35,747 nucleotides of DNA from Myxococcales bacterium (lineage in GTDB: Bacteria; Myxococcota_A; Polyangia; Polyangiales; Polyangiaceae): positions 1-35,747 of the forward strand of contig JAAFHJ010000002.1 in assembly GCA_013298325.1 (NCBI GenBank), read 5' to 3'. Of the stretch, positions 7,699-16,070 are shown one piece after another. Position 1 is the stretch's first letter, and every line of letters begins with the position of its first letter. Both the position numbers and the translations under genes were made by a program. The notes under the pieces are model-generated. The model had not been told where the DNA came from. It saw only the letters and a list, made by a program, of their open reading frames with translations, and ran no database searches.

Positions 7699-9218
7699 CA
7701 GGATTCCCCATTCATACCGGGCGAAAGTTGTGGGTTTGAAGCGGGTGTAGGAACGTGGAGTTCACCGACAGCGTCGACGCAGTAAAAACTGGAGAAGAGC
7801 CCCGCCGGGCGATGGTTGCCGGAGGCGCGGCGCCCGCCGAACGGAAGCTTCGACGAACTCCCCACGCTCGCGCGGTTCCAGTTGCAGAGGCCGACGTCCA
7901 GATCGTCGGCGAAGCGCTCGAAGCGCGTTTGATTCTGGGTGAACACCGCCGCGGCGAGCCCATAGTTTCCGAGGTTTGCGCGTGCGAGCAGGTCGTCTTC
8001 GTCGCGAGCGACCTCCACGGTGAGTACCGGCGCGAAGAGTTCTTCTAGGTGCAGCGGCGCGCCCGTGAGCTCCGCCGGCGCGATCGATTTGTGTGCAAGG
8101 TACACGGAAGGCCGCGCATAGTGACCGCGCACGCCGGTCACGTCGATACGCGAGAAGGGGACGATCGCCTCAAAGGCATGTTCCGAGGCAGCCGTCATCG
8201 CTTCCATTCGCTGAAGGGCGCGCTCATCAATGACGGGACCCAAGAAGCAATCTTCGTGGGGGCCGACGCGGAGGGCGCGTGCGGCGCGTGCGAGGCGCGT
8301 GACGACCTCGTCGGCGTTTGCCGCGGTCACGAGGATCCGGCTGTTGGCGGTGCACCGCTGACCTGCGGTTACATAGGCGGAAAAGACCAGCTCGCGAACG
8401 GTGTGGGCGATGTCGGCATCTTCCAACACAATCGCGGGGTTGCGGCCCCCAAGTTCGAGCGCGATCAGCCGCCCTGGGAAGCGGGCGCTCGCCGCGAGGA
8501 TCGCCGAGCCGACGGCGGTGCTCCCGGTGAACATGATCGCGTCGACGCCGGCGTGGTCGACCAGCGCCCGCGCGACCTCCGGGCCTCCGTGGAGGAGCTG
8601 AAAAACCCCCGGCGGGAATCCCGCCTCATGCATGCATTCTGCAAGAATCTGACCGACTTCGGGCGCCTTCTCGGAGGGCTTGAAGATCACGCAATTCCCG
8701 TTTGCGAGCGCCGGCACGAAATGGCCATTGGCGAGGTGGGCGGGAAAATTGAACGGGCCCAACACGGCACAGACTCCCACCGGCCGTAGGCGGATGCGGG
8801 TGTTCGGTTCGGGCGTGACTGGGAACTGAAGTAGCTCGTTGCCGGCGCCGAGGGTGATCGCGACCTTTGCGGCGAGCGCATCGGCCTCGGTGCGTGCCTC
8901 CCAAAGGGGCTTTCCGATGGAACGGGCGATGGCGACGGCGATTTCCTCGCGTCGCGCCTTTAGAGCGCCGGCGTAGCGTTGCAGGTATTCTGCACGGACT
9001 TCGCGCGGCGTCTTTCGCCAGCTATTCTGGGCCGCCCGCGCTGCAGCGACGGCGATGTCGACATCACCCACCGACCACGACGTGCGAAACGGCGTGTCGG
9101 CGAGATCGGCGGGCGAGGGGGGGGCGAGTTCGCCGGTAGCCCCGGTCGACGTCGGGCCGACGAACCGCCCATCGAGGTAGTTTCCGAGACCGTCGCGTGT
9201 CGCCCTTCGGAGAGTCAT
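7695..9218 (-). CDS. astD: AstD-like succinylglutamate-semialdehyde dehydrogenase
   Basis: This 507-residue aldehyde dehydrogenase oxidises an aldehyde to an acid with NAD(P)+. Asn157 lies in GPFNFPAHLANGHFVPAL, a stretch characteristic of AstD, the fourth enzyme of the arginine succinyltransferase pathway. Glu255 (LELGGRNP) is the general base and Cys289 (AGQRC) the nucleophile. The end FGGRRASGNHRPAG, with Asn-His-Arg-Pro, is also an AstD hallmark. The length is close to known AstD (about 490). No other ast gene (astA, astB, astC, astE) is in the window, so the physiological substrate could be another semialdehyde. The ATG at 9218 has no strong ribosome site. The gene follows the RND adaptor by 63 bases and overlaps the methyltransferase by 4. 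I am sure of the family and moderately sure of the AstD subgroup. Confidence 0.9.
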   Translation of the reverse strand: MTLRRATRDGLGNYLDGRFVGPTSTGATGELAPPSPADLADTPFRTSWSVGDVDIAVAAARAAQNSWRKTPREVRAEYLQRYAGALKARREEIAVAIARSIGKPLWEARTEADALAAKVAITLGAGNELLQFPVTPEPNTRIRLRPVGVCAVLGPFNFPAHLANGHFVPALANGNCVIFKPSEKAPEVGQILAECMHEAGFPPGVFQLLHGGPEVARALVDHAGVDAIMFTGSTAVGSAILAASARFPGRLIALELGGRNPAIVLEDADIAHTVRELVFSAYVTAGQRCTANSRILVTAANADEVVTRLARAARALRVGPHEDCFLGPVIDERALQRMEAMTAASEHAFEAIVPFSRIDVTGVRGHYARPSVYLAHKSIAPAELTGAPLHLEELFAPVLTVEVARDEDDLLARANLGNYGLAAAVFTQNQTRFERFADDLDVGLCNWNRASVGSSSKLPFGGRRASGNHRPAGLFSSFYCVDAVGELHVPTPASNPQLSPGMNGESW

Positions 9219-9264
9219 GGCGGCGTTTTACCGCGGGTTGGCGTGGAGTTGGGGGAATCCTCGC

Positions 9265-9281
9265 GCGCCGTCCCGCGGCGC
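9265..9281 (-). other. Short GC hairpin after the RND adaptor stop codon
   Basis: A perfect 6-base inverted repeat (GCGCCG, 5-base loop, CGGCGC) begins directly after the adaptor's stop codon. It has no T tract, so any termination would be partial or Rho-assisted. It could mark the boundary between the pump operon and the astD-methyltransferase-GNAT genes. Confidence 0.3.
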
Positions 9282-10460
9282 TCATTGGGCCTTCGTTTCG
9301 ACCTTCGACCCCGGCGTGAGCTCGTCGGGTGGGTGAAGCACGACGCGCTCTCCGGCGCGGAGCCCGGTCGCCTCTTTTGCGGCGTTCGCTTCGGCGAAAG
9401 GCTCGACTTCAATATCTTTTCCGAGGTCGCGCACGAGCACGAGCCCTCGTGGTGTGACCTTCCCTGCCTCATCCATCACCCAAACGCGCGGCCCCTCTTT
9501 TCGGATTAGCAGGGCCGCACTTGGTACGACCATTGGCGGTTTTTGCCGCTTTACGTGCAAGGTGACCGTCGCGAACATTCCGGCAAGCACTCCTTTATCT
9601 CCGGGGATTTGGATCTCCGCGCGGAGGGTGTGGTTGTCGAGATCGAGGGCATCGGCGATGCGGACGACCTTCCCAACCGTGGATCCGCCGCCGCGAACCT
9701 GCACGACGGCCGCCTCGTCCGGCTTGGCCCGGACCGCATCGGCGAAGCTCTGAGGAACGTCGACCAAGAGCTTGAGGGTGTCGACCCGACCGATCTCGAA
9801 GAGCGCCGATGTCCCACTCCCGACGAGCGCGCCGCGATCGACGAGACGGCGAACCACGGTGCCGTCGAAGGGGGCGGTGACGCGCTGATAGGCTTTGAGG
9901 GTGCCGAGGCGCTTGAGATCTGCTGCGTTTGATTCGACGGAGCCCGTCTGGGAGTTCGCTTTGAGGGCGAACGACTCTGCTTCCTGAGGCGTCACGACAC
10001 CGTTCTTGGCGAGCGCCGCGTAGCGATCGGCCTGGGCCGTCGCAAGTTTCTCGTTCTTCTGTGCTTCCGAGAGATGGGCGGCCGCCAGACGGAGTTCGTC
10101 GTCGCGCTCGGGAACTTCAATCGATGCGAGGAGATCGCCCGCTTTTACGCGGCTCCCGAGGTCGACTCGCACCGTGCCGATGAAGCCGGTCGCCTTTGCG
10201 TAGAGCACCGTGCTCTCGACGGCACGTGCGGTCGCAGGGAGGGCAATCTCAACATCGGCTTTCGCAGGCGCCACGGCAACGACAACGACCAGCGGTGGCC
10301 GGTCGGCGGCCGCGAGAGCGTCTACCCGTGCCGCCCGCTCCCGGAGCTTCGGGAGGATGCCGACGACAATCAGTCCTCCAAGGACGACCGGGACGCCGAT
10401 AAGAAACCATCCCGAGGGGCGCTTCGGGACAATCGGAGTCGTCTCAGTAGAGTCATGCAT
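9282..10460 (-). CDS. RND efflux periplasmic adaptor (membrane fusion protein)
   Basis: This 392-residue HlyD/AcrA-type adaptor would bridge the inner-membrane RND pump to an outer-membrane channel. Residues about 18-36 form a single N-terminal membrane anchor (no lipobox). After it come the first half of the lipoyl domain (GTVRVDLGSRVKAGDLLASI), an alpha-hairpin of about 75 residues (LAAAHLSEAQKNEKLATAQA...), the second lipoyl half (VTAPFDGTVVRRLVDRGALV), a beta-barrel domain and a membrane-proximal domain. This order matches the family. The ATG at 10460 has a strong GGAGG upstream and overlaps the end of the pump gene by 8 bases, so the two are translated together. Unusually, the adaptor follows the permease rather than preceding it. 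No outer-membrane factor gene is in the window, so a TolC-like channel must be supplied elsewhere. Confidence 0.93.
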   Translation of the reverse strand: MHDSTETTPIVPKRPSGWFLIGVPVVLGGLIVVGILPKLRERAARVDALAAADRPPLVVVVAVAPAKADVEIALPATARAVESTVLYAKATGFIGTVRVDLGSRVKAGDLLASIEVPERDDELRLAAAHLSEAQKNEKLATAQADRYAALAKNGVVTPQEAESFALKANSQTGSVESNAADLKRLGTLKAYQRVTAPFDGTVVRRLVDRGALVGSGTSALFEIGRVDTLKLLVDVPQSFADAVRAKPDEAAVVQVRGGGSTVGKVVRIADALDLDNHTLRAEIQIPGDKGVLAGMFATVTLHVKRQKPPMVVPSAALLIRKEGPRVWVMDEAGKVTPRGLVLVRDLGKDIEVEPFAEANAAKEATGLRAGERVVLHPPDELTPGSKVETKAQ

Positions 10461-13400
10461 GGGAGACCTCCGGAGAAACAGTCAAGGATGATTCGGAAGG
10501 TTCATCGTCGGGATCGCGGAGTTCCGGATCGATCTGCCGCGGCTTGGAGTTCTTCTTGAGGACCGCGTACACAACGGGGACGACGAGGAGCGTCGCCACG
10601 GTGGCGCCAAAAATTCCGCCGAGGACTGCGCGGCCGAGGGCCGCGTTTTGTTCGCCACCCTCCGATAGACCCAACGACATCGGGAGCATACCGATCGCCA
10701 TCGCGAGTGCCGTCATCACGACGGGGCGGAGCCGCACCCGGCCCGCCTCCAGGGCCGCTGCCCCAGCACTCTTCCCCGCCACACGCTGTTCGTTGGCGAA
10801 TGCGACGACAAGAATCGCGTTTGCTGTCGCGACTCCGACGCTCGTGAGTGCCCCCATGAGCGATGGGATACTGAACGTCGTTTGTGTCGCAAATAGGGAA
10901 AGAACGATCCCGCTCGCGGCGCCCGGAAGCGCAAACAGAATCACGAAAGGGTCGACCCAACTCTGAAAGTTGACGACCATCAGCGCGTACACGAGGAGCG
11001 CGGCGAGCGCCAAGCCGAGACCGAGCCCGGTGAACGCTTCAGACATGCTCGCCGCCTGCCCCTTCACCTGGATCGTGGTTCCGGCGGGGAGATCCTTCTT
11101 GTACTTTGCAACAATCTTGTCGAGGCGGTCGACGACGGTGCCGAGGTCGCTGTGGGCGATGTCCGCTTGGACGTCGTCGGTAGGCTGGACCTCCTTATGC
11201 GTAATGAATACAGGCGTATTCCGTCGCTCGAAGGTCGCGAGATCGCCCAGCCGCGCGTGACCGTTGGCCCCGATGCCGGCGAGGTTCATCGAGGGCAGGG
11301 TGTCGCCAAGTTGGTTCCGCGTCGGCAGCTCAAGGCCGGCGAGGGCGTCCATCGAGGAGACCTGCCACGTCGGGACCTGCGTCGAGATCGGGTAAGAGAG
11401 GCCGGTCTCGAGATTGACGAAGTACGCGGGGGTGACCTGCCCCGACGACGAGACGACGAGGAGGAGGTTATTCGCGATATCGCGCTCCGTCAGGCCTGCT
11501 TCATTCGCACGAAGCCGATCGACGTTGACGTGGATGTCTGGGGCGTTGGTGATCTGAAAGAGGCGAACGTCGACGGCCCCCTGCGTCCCTCGGAGCTCGG
11601 CCTCGATCGCCTTGGCGGTCTTTAGCGCGACGTCGCGCTTCTGGCCGGACACTTGAACGTCGATCGGAGAGGGGAGGCCGAAGTTGAGAATTTGGGTCAC
11701 AATATCGGCTGGTTGAAAGTAGAAGCGCAGGTCGGGAAACTGCTTCGGGAGCTCGTTGCGGAGAACCTCGACGTACTGGTTCGTCGGTTTTCGACCGTGT
11801 TCGGCGAGGCCGATGAAGATCTCCCCATCGCTCGAAGATACGTTCGCGCTGTCGGTAATCGCGAGGTTGTATCCGCCGGGCATCCCGATTTGATCGATGA
11901 TGTTCGTTCGAGCGTTTGCCGGAATGAGCTTCCTCAACGAAGCTTCGACTTCGGCAAATCGTGCCTCGGTCTCTTCGATGCGCGTCCCTGGAGGCGTGAC
12001 GACGTGGAGCCGGATTTTGCCGCCGTCGACTTGGGGGAAGAAGTCGCGCCCGACGAAGAGGGCCAGGACTGCCGCGCCGCCGCTCACCGCGGCAAAGGTG
12101 CCGAGCGTCGTCTTTCGGTGCTCGAGGCACCAGGCAAGAAAACTTGTGTAAGATACACGGAAACGCTCAAAGGCCGCTTCGAAGCCCTCTTGGAAGCGCA
12201 CGAAGACATTCTTCGTGGCCTTGGAAGTGCTATGATTTTCCAGCTCTTTTGCGAGGAGGTGGCGGACCAGCGTCGGGACGAGCGTCCGCGACAGAAGGTA
12301 GGAGGCCATGACCGAGAGGCCAACCGCCTCACCAAGAGGGACGAAGAGGAAGCGGGCCGGGCCATCGAGGAAGACGAGGGAGACGAACACGATCGCGATC
12401 GACGAGGAGGCGACGAACGCCGGCACAGCGACCTGCTCGGCGCCATCGAGGATCGCGCGGGGCAGCGTCTTCCCCATCGCCAAGTTTCTGTGAATATTCT
12501 CGATTTCGACGGTCGCGTCGTCGACCAAGATCCCGACGGCGAGGGCGAAACCGCCGAGCGTCATGACGTTGAGCGTCTCCCCGAGGAACAGACGCATGAC
12601 GAGAAGGGCGGCGAGGACGGAGAGCGGAATGCTCACCGCAACAATAAGTGTACTGCGCACCGATCCGAGGAAGAGGAGGATCATCGCTGCGGTGAGCGCC
12701 GCGGCGATGAGCCCCTCGGTGAGCAGGCCGTGGACGGCGCCGGTCACGAAGGTGCTCTGGTCGGCGAGGAGTTCGACCTTCATGCCAGGAGGGGCTGCGC
12801 CCTGAATCGTCGGGAGCATGGAGCGAACACGCTCGGCGACCTCGGTCGTCGACGCGTCGCCGGTCTTCATGACCGCCAGAACGACCGCACGCTTTCCGTC
12901 GACACGGGCGATGTTGGTCTGCACGGCGAAGCCGTCGTGGACGTGGGCGACGTCGCGGACGAAAATGGTGCGATCTCCGACCTTTCGGACCGGCACGTCG
13001 TTGAGCGCGCCGATGACCTCCGGGCTCGCGTTCAGGCTGATTCGAAATTCGGTCTCCCCGATTTTCGCGCTCCCCGTCGGCAACGTGAGGTTCTGTGCAG
13101 AAATCGCGAGGGCGACGTCCTGGGGGGCGAGGCCCAGCTCGCGCAGGGCGGCGAGATCGAGATCTACCGAGATTTGCCGCGATTTTCCCCCCATCGGCAA
13201 GGGGAATCGCGTCCCCCGGACGACGCTCAGCATCGTGCGAACACGCTGGTTCACGTGGTCAAAAATCTCCGATTCGCTCAGTGAATCGGAGCTGAACGCA
13301 ATCTGGATGACAGGGACGCTCGAGGCCGAGTAGCGCAAAATGACTGGCGGAGTCGTTCCCGGAGGCATGCGCCGAACGATCGACTGGCTCGCCGCCGTGA

Positions 13401-13725
13401 TCTCCGCGATCGCCGCAGGCACACTCGCGCCCGGCTGAAGGCCGACGCGAACGACCGACACACCATCGAAGGTTTGGCTCTCAATGCTCCGCACATTCGA
13501 GACGTTTCCCGAAATGGTGTACTCGGAGAATTGCGTAATCTGCTGCTCCATCTGTTGGGCGGGCAGCCCCTGGTAGGACCAGACGACCGAGAGGATCGGG
13601 ATGTCGATCGCAGGGAAAATATCGGTCGGCGTATTCCGGGCGACGTAGCCGCCGGAGAGCAGAAGCAGGAGCGCCAGCACAACAAAGGTGTAAGGGCGCC
13701 GTAATGCGAGGCGGACAATCCACAT
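10453..13725 (-). CDS. RND family efflux permease (AcrB/MdtB-like)
   Basis: This 1,090-residue proton-driven inner-membrane exporter of the RND superfamily has about 12 helices: one at 10-29, two large periplasmic loops (about 30-335 and 550-860) and two blocks of helices. The N-terminus FPAIDIPILSVVWSYQGLPA and VGILVDDATVEIENIHRN in helix 4 are classic, with the proton-relay pair Asp402-Asp403. In helix 10, the lysine that pairs with these aspartates in AcrB (Lys940) is replaced by Ala968 within SVGVATANAILVVAFANEQ, and the following acidic residue (VEFA in AcrB) is also Ala. Such Lys-less pumps exist among less studied RND groups. The final 25 residues are a charged cytoplasmic tail. It is expressed with the adaptor behind it, probably under the divergent LysR regulator. 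The substrate is unknown; the annotation as an export pump is firm. Confidence 0.95.
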   Translation of the reverse strand: MWIVRLALRRPYTFVVLALLLLLSGGYVARNTPTDIFPAIDIPILSVVWSYQGLPAQQMEQQITQFSEYTISGNVSNVRSIESQTFDGVSVVRVGLQPGASVPAAIAEITAASQSIVRRMPPGTTPPVILRYSASSVPVIQIAFSSDSLSESEIFDHVNQRVRTMLSVVRGTRFPLPMGGKSRQISVDLDLAALRELGLAPQDVALAISAQNLTLPTGSAKIGETEFRISLNASPEVIGALNDVPVRKVGDRTIFVRDVAHVHDGFAVQTNIARVDGKRAVVLAVMKTGDASTTEVAERVRSMLPTIQGAAPPGMKVELLADQSTFVTGAVHGLLTEGLIAAALTAAMILLFLGSVRSTLIVAVSIPLSVLAALLVMRLFLGETLNVMTLGGFALAVGILVDDATVEIENIHRNLAMGKTLPRAILDGAEQVAVPAFVASSSIAIVFVSLVFLDGPARFLFVPLGEAVGLSVMASYLLSRTLVPTLVRHLLAKELENHSTSKATKNVFVRFQEGFEAAFERFRVSYTSFLAWCLEHRKTTLGTFAAVSGGAAVLALFVGRDFFPQVDGGKIRLHVVTPPGTRIEETEARFAEVEASLRKLIPANARTNIIDQIGMPGGYNLAITDSANVSSSDGEIFIGLAEHGRKPTNQYVEVLRNELPKQFPDLRFYFQPADIVTQILNFGLPSPIDVQVSGQKRDVALKTAKAIEAELRGTQGAVDVRLFQITNAPDIHVNVDRLRANEAGLTERDIANNLLLVVSSSGQVTPAYFVNLETGLSYPISTQVPTWQVSSMDALAGLELPTRNQLGDTLPSMNLAGIGANGHARLGDLATFERRNTPVFITHKEVQPTDDVQADIAHSDLGTVVDRLDKIVAKYKKDLPAGTTIQVKGQAASMSEAFTGLGLGLALAALLVYALMVVNFQSWVDPFVILFALPGAASGIVLSLFATQTTFSIPSLMGALTSVGVATANAILVVAFANEQRVAGKSAGAAALEAGRVRLRPVVMTALAMAIGMLPMSLGLSEGGEQNAALGRAVLGGIFGATVATLLVVPVVYAVLKKNSKPRQIDPELRDPDDEPSESSLTVSPEVSHA

Positions 13726-13795
13726 AGGACCGATTCTTCAAAGGAGGGGCGAGTGGCTGTGCCGGTCAGAAACGCAGCGGCGTGTCGATAGGCGC

Positions 13796-13825
13796 GTACT
13801 AGGAAGCCGCGTCCGTCCGGTCCAA
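13796..13825 (-). promoter_or_regulatory. Candidate promoter of the RND pump operon
   Basis: On the minus strand TTGGAC (13825-13820) and TAGTAC (13801-13796) are separated by 18 bases. Both match the sigma-70 consensus weakly, as expected for an activator-dependent promoter. The implied transcription start near 13789 would put the centre of the LysR-type palindrome (13853) at about -64, the classic LysR recognition distance. This is inference from spacing. Confidence 0.35.
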
Positions 13826-13844
13826 TAGGTGATCCCAACGATGT

Positions 13845-13861
13845 GATAAGCAGAACTTATC
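13845..13861. promoter_or_regulatory. LysR-type T-N11-A operator
   Basis: The perfect 6-base palindrome GATAAG-CAGAA-CTTATC contains the LTTR box T-N11-A (T at 13847, A at 13859) and is the only strong dyad in the 140-base divergent region. It ends 4 bases before the lysR start codon, so bound LysR could also repress its own gene. Typical half-site sequences in the family (ATA-like ends) support the call. Confidence 0.6.
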
Positions 13862-13865
13862 GCTC

Positions 13866-14759
13866 ATGCCGTTTCTCGATCCGCTCCTCCATTCCTTTCT
13901 TGCCGTCGCAGACCTTCAAAGTTTTCACCGAGCTGCGGAGCGATTGGGAATTAGCCAGCCGGCGCTGAGCCAGCGCATCGCGCGCCTCGAGGGGAACCTC
14001 GGCTCGAAGCTCTTCCATCGGGACGCTCGTGGCGTGCGGCTAACCGCTCCTGGCCGCGTCCTCGCCGAGGTAGGGAAGGACCTCGTGAGCCGCGCGGAAG
14101 CGGCGCAAACGGCGGTTCGCTCCGCCGAGGAGGCACGCGCCAATCGCCTCGTCCTCGGCTACGTCGAGTACGGCATTTTCCCGTTCTTGCCGCCGGCCCT
14201 CCGCCGCCTTCGCGAGCAGGCGCCTCAGGTGGAAATCGTCCGTCGCGAGCTGTACGCCGAACTCCAGATCGAGGCCCTTTTGCGTGGCGAGATCGACGTC
14301 GGCCTCGGGCCGGCGCCGGAGGCGAAACATGATGCGCTCTGCACGGTTCCCCTCCTTGAAGGGGAGTGGACGCTGGTCGTTCCGCGCACCCATCCGCTCG
14401 CCGGCCAGAAACGAATACCGATTCATCTGCTCAAAGAAGAGTCACTGATTATCTTTCAGCGCTCGCTCAATCCTCCGTTGTTTGGTCGGATTTTGGCCGC
14501 CTGCGATGCCGCCGGCTTCGAGCCGCGGATCGTCTTCGAAACGGCACAAGCGATGGTCGGGCCGAACCTCGTTCATGAAGGGATCGGGCTCTTTCTCGTC
14601 GCCTCTTACGTGCTTCCACGGCTGCCACGGACGTTGGTCGCTCGGCCTGTCGATGGCCTCGGCGGGCCTCTCCGCATCATCGCCCTGCACCGAAAGGGGC
14701 CAAAGCCACCAGCCCTTCGCGCGCTCCTGAAAGCGCTTTCCGAGGCGAAAGAGAGTTAA
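13866..14759 (+). CDS. LysR family transcriptional regulator, divergent from the RND pump
   Basis: The protein has 297 residues, normal for LysR. Residues 5-64 form the winged HTH (FHRAAERLGISQPALSQRIARLE, then LGSKLFHRDARGVRLTAPG). Residues about 90-290 are the periplasmic-binding-protein-like effector domain, whose first strand is NRLVLGYVEYGIFPFLPPAL. It should bind as a tetramer and respond to a small molecule, probably a pump substrate. The start at 13866 is required, because the HTH helix begins within the first ten residues, yet there is no ribosome site. The operator palindrome ends only 4 bases upstream, so transcripts may be leaderless or very short-leadered. The stop codon abuts the stop of the convergent gene at 14760 with no gap. 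The regulatory target is inferred from the divergent arrangement with the pump. Confidence 0.93.
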   Translation: MPFLDPLLHSFLAVADLQSFHRAAERLGISQPALSQRIARLEGNLGSKLFHRDARGVRLTAPGRVLAEVGKDLVSRAEAAQTAVRSAEEARANRLVLGYVEYGIFPFLPPALRRLREQAPQVEIVRRELYAELQIEALLRGEIDVGLGPAPEAKHDALCTVPLLEGEWTLVVPRTHPLAGQKRIPIHLLKEESLIIFQRSLNPPLFGRILAACDAAGFEPRIVFETAQAMVGPNLVHEGIGLFLVASYVLPRLPRTLVARPVDGLGGPLRIIALHRKGPKPPALRALLKALSEAKES

Positions 14760-15155
14760 TTACTCCGCCTTCCGTGCCGCACTCAATAGCTGTTCTGCGG
14801 TCCACAGGGGATGAGGGGCCCACGGCTCCCCCCACAAGAGGTACCCGCCGCCATGCGGGTCGATCGGCAAGTTCGCCTCCGTCGGATACCAACGGTTGTG
14901 GGACTCGATGAGCTTGTTCAATCGGGAAAGATCGAGCGTGTGCACGACGCGGCGCGCCTCGTCTTCCCCCTCAAGAAGGGCATCGGCGACGCGGTCGATG
15001 AAGCGCGCTTCGAGGTCCTCAATGCTCTTCAGCCGCTCTGCATACGCAGGCGGCCCACCGGCACCCCGCACCTGATCTCCGAGAGAAATCGTAAAGTTAC
15101 GAACCGGCGACGCCGTATTGATGGAGACAGTCGGCTTCTTGGGGCGCGATTCCAT
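14760..15155 (-). CDS. Small conserved-looking protein of unknown function
   Basis: I do not recognise this 131-residue protein. It has no signal peptide, no membrane segment and no cysteines. The N-terminal 25 residues are polar and likely flexible. Residues 40-90 are helical and charged (AYAERLKSIEDLEARFIDRVADALLEGEDEA is split by short turns). The C-terminal part has a Trp/Pro/Gly-rich segment (HNRWYPTEANLPIDPHGGGY, then WGEPWAPHPLW) that looks like a compact binding surface. The codon pattern is like that of its neighbours, and the frame is clean, so I accept it as a gene. It lies 39 bases behind the TrmN6-like gene on the same strand, so it may be the last gene of the gloA operon. Its ATG at 15155 has no clear ribosome site. 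Confidence 0.7.
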   Translation of the reverse strand: MESRPKKPTVSINTASPVRNFTISLGDQVRGAGGPPAYAERLKSIEDLEARFIDRVADALLEGEDEARRVVHTLDLSRLNKLIESHNRWYPTEANLPIDPHGGGYLLWGEPWAPHPLWTAEQLLSAARKAE

Positions 15156-15194
15156 GGGCGCACGGTAGAGAACCTTTGGCGAGTCTTCCAGCCG

Positions 15195-16070
15195 TCAACG
15201 CAGCGGCGGCATCCCAAAGTGGTCACGCACGGCGGCAAAGGCGTCGGTGATCCTGGCGGCTTCGTCGCGGACGACGAGTGTGGAGACGGTCGCGCACCGG
15301 GGGGCGCCCGTGACGGACTTTTGTGCGGTATACACGGAAAACAGAACCTCCTTTCCGGCGCGCGGGATCACGTCCAGTCGGGCGGTGACGTCGAGACCGG
15401 CCGTTGCGAGGGCCCGCTCGTTTCGGAGTGGCTCACTATGGTTCCCCTTCACCCCGTTGCAGACGACGAACGTACCGTTTTCACAAAGAAAACGCGACGC
15501 CGCTTCTGCGTAGGCCTCGATGCCGCCCCGCAGCTCGAAGGCGGCGGGGGCCCGCTGGACGCGTGATGAAATCGTCCCGCTGCCGACGGGAAAATAGGGG
15601 GGCGTCCCGGTGACCAGCGAAAAGCGCTCGCCGAGTTCAACGTCGCGGAGGTCCCCCTCGACGATGGTGACGCGCTCCGCAACACCGTTGTACCGGATCG
15701 ACCTCCGCGCGAGTTCGGCGCTCACCGCCTGGGCCTCCACGCCGATTCCCCGCCGTTCTGGGAACCGCCACGCGAGGAGCAGAAGCACAGATCCGACGCC
15801 GCACCCGAGGTCGAGATGGGAGTGCGCCTCTTGCGGCGAAACTTGCGAGGCAACAAACGCGGTTACCAGCTCATCAATTGACCATCGGTTTCCAGCTCTT
15901 TTCTGGAAGAGGCGAAAATCACCGGAAAGAAACGAGAGTGTTTCGTCGTCCCCCGGCGCTTCGCTGGGTGCTGGGGGCTTCGGTCCCGGGGCGAGCCACC
16001 CCGGCGGGCGTCGCCGCAGGGCGCGCTCTTCGGGCGTCTCCCGCGGAACCTTCGGCGTCCCGTCGGTCAT
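15195..16070 (-). CDS. TrmN6/YfiC-like small methyltransferase
   Basis: The protein is a 291-residue class I SAM methyltransferase. Motif I is LDLGCGVG at 86-93, preceded by FRLFQKRAGNRWSIDELVTA, which resembles the segment before motif I in tRNA1(Val) adenine-37 N6-methyltransferase (YfiC/TrmN6) and related N6/N5-glutamine enzymes. Motif II is in GVEAQ. The catalytic [N/D]PPY of these enzymes appears as Thr156-Pro-Pro-Tyr159 (GTPPYF). A Thr in the first position is unusual and could alter the target atom. The N-terminal 45 residues are Pro- and charge-rich, probably disordered. The start ATG overlaps the stop of the DsbA-like gene (ATGA), so the two are translationally coupled. The substrate could be tRNA, rRNA or protein; the TrmN6 name is only a best match. 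Confidence 0.82.
   Translation of the reverse strand: MTDGTPKVPRETPEERALRRRPPGWLAPGPKPPAPSEAPGDDETLSFLSGDFRLFQKRAGNRWSIDELVTAFVASQVSPQEAHSHLDLGCGVGSVLLLLAWRFPERRGIGVEAQAVSAELARRSIRYNGVAERVTIVEGDLRDVELGERFSLVTGTPPYFPVGSGTISSRVQRAPAAFELRGGIEAYAEAASRFLCENGTFVVCNGVKGNHSEPLRNERALATAGLDVTARLDVIPRAGKEVLFSVYTAQKSVTGAPRCATVSTLVVRDEAARITDAFAAVRDHFGMPPLR

Noticed and set aside
11653-13284. 543-residue open frame on the plus strand opposite the RND pump
   Set aside because: It is antisense to a clear RND permease. Its composition is Arg/Asp/Glu-rich with no domain signature, as expected for the reverse frame of a GC-rich gene.
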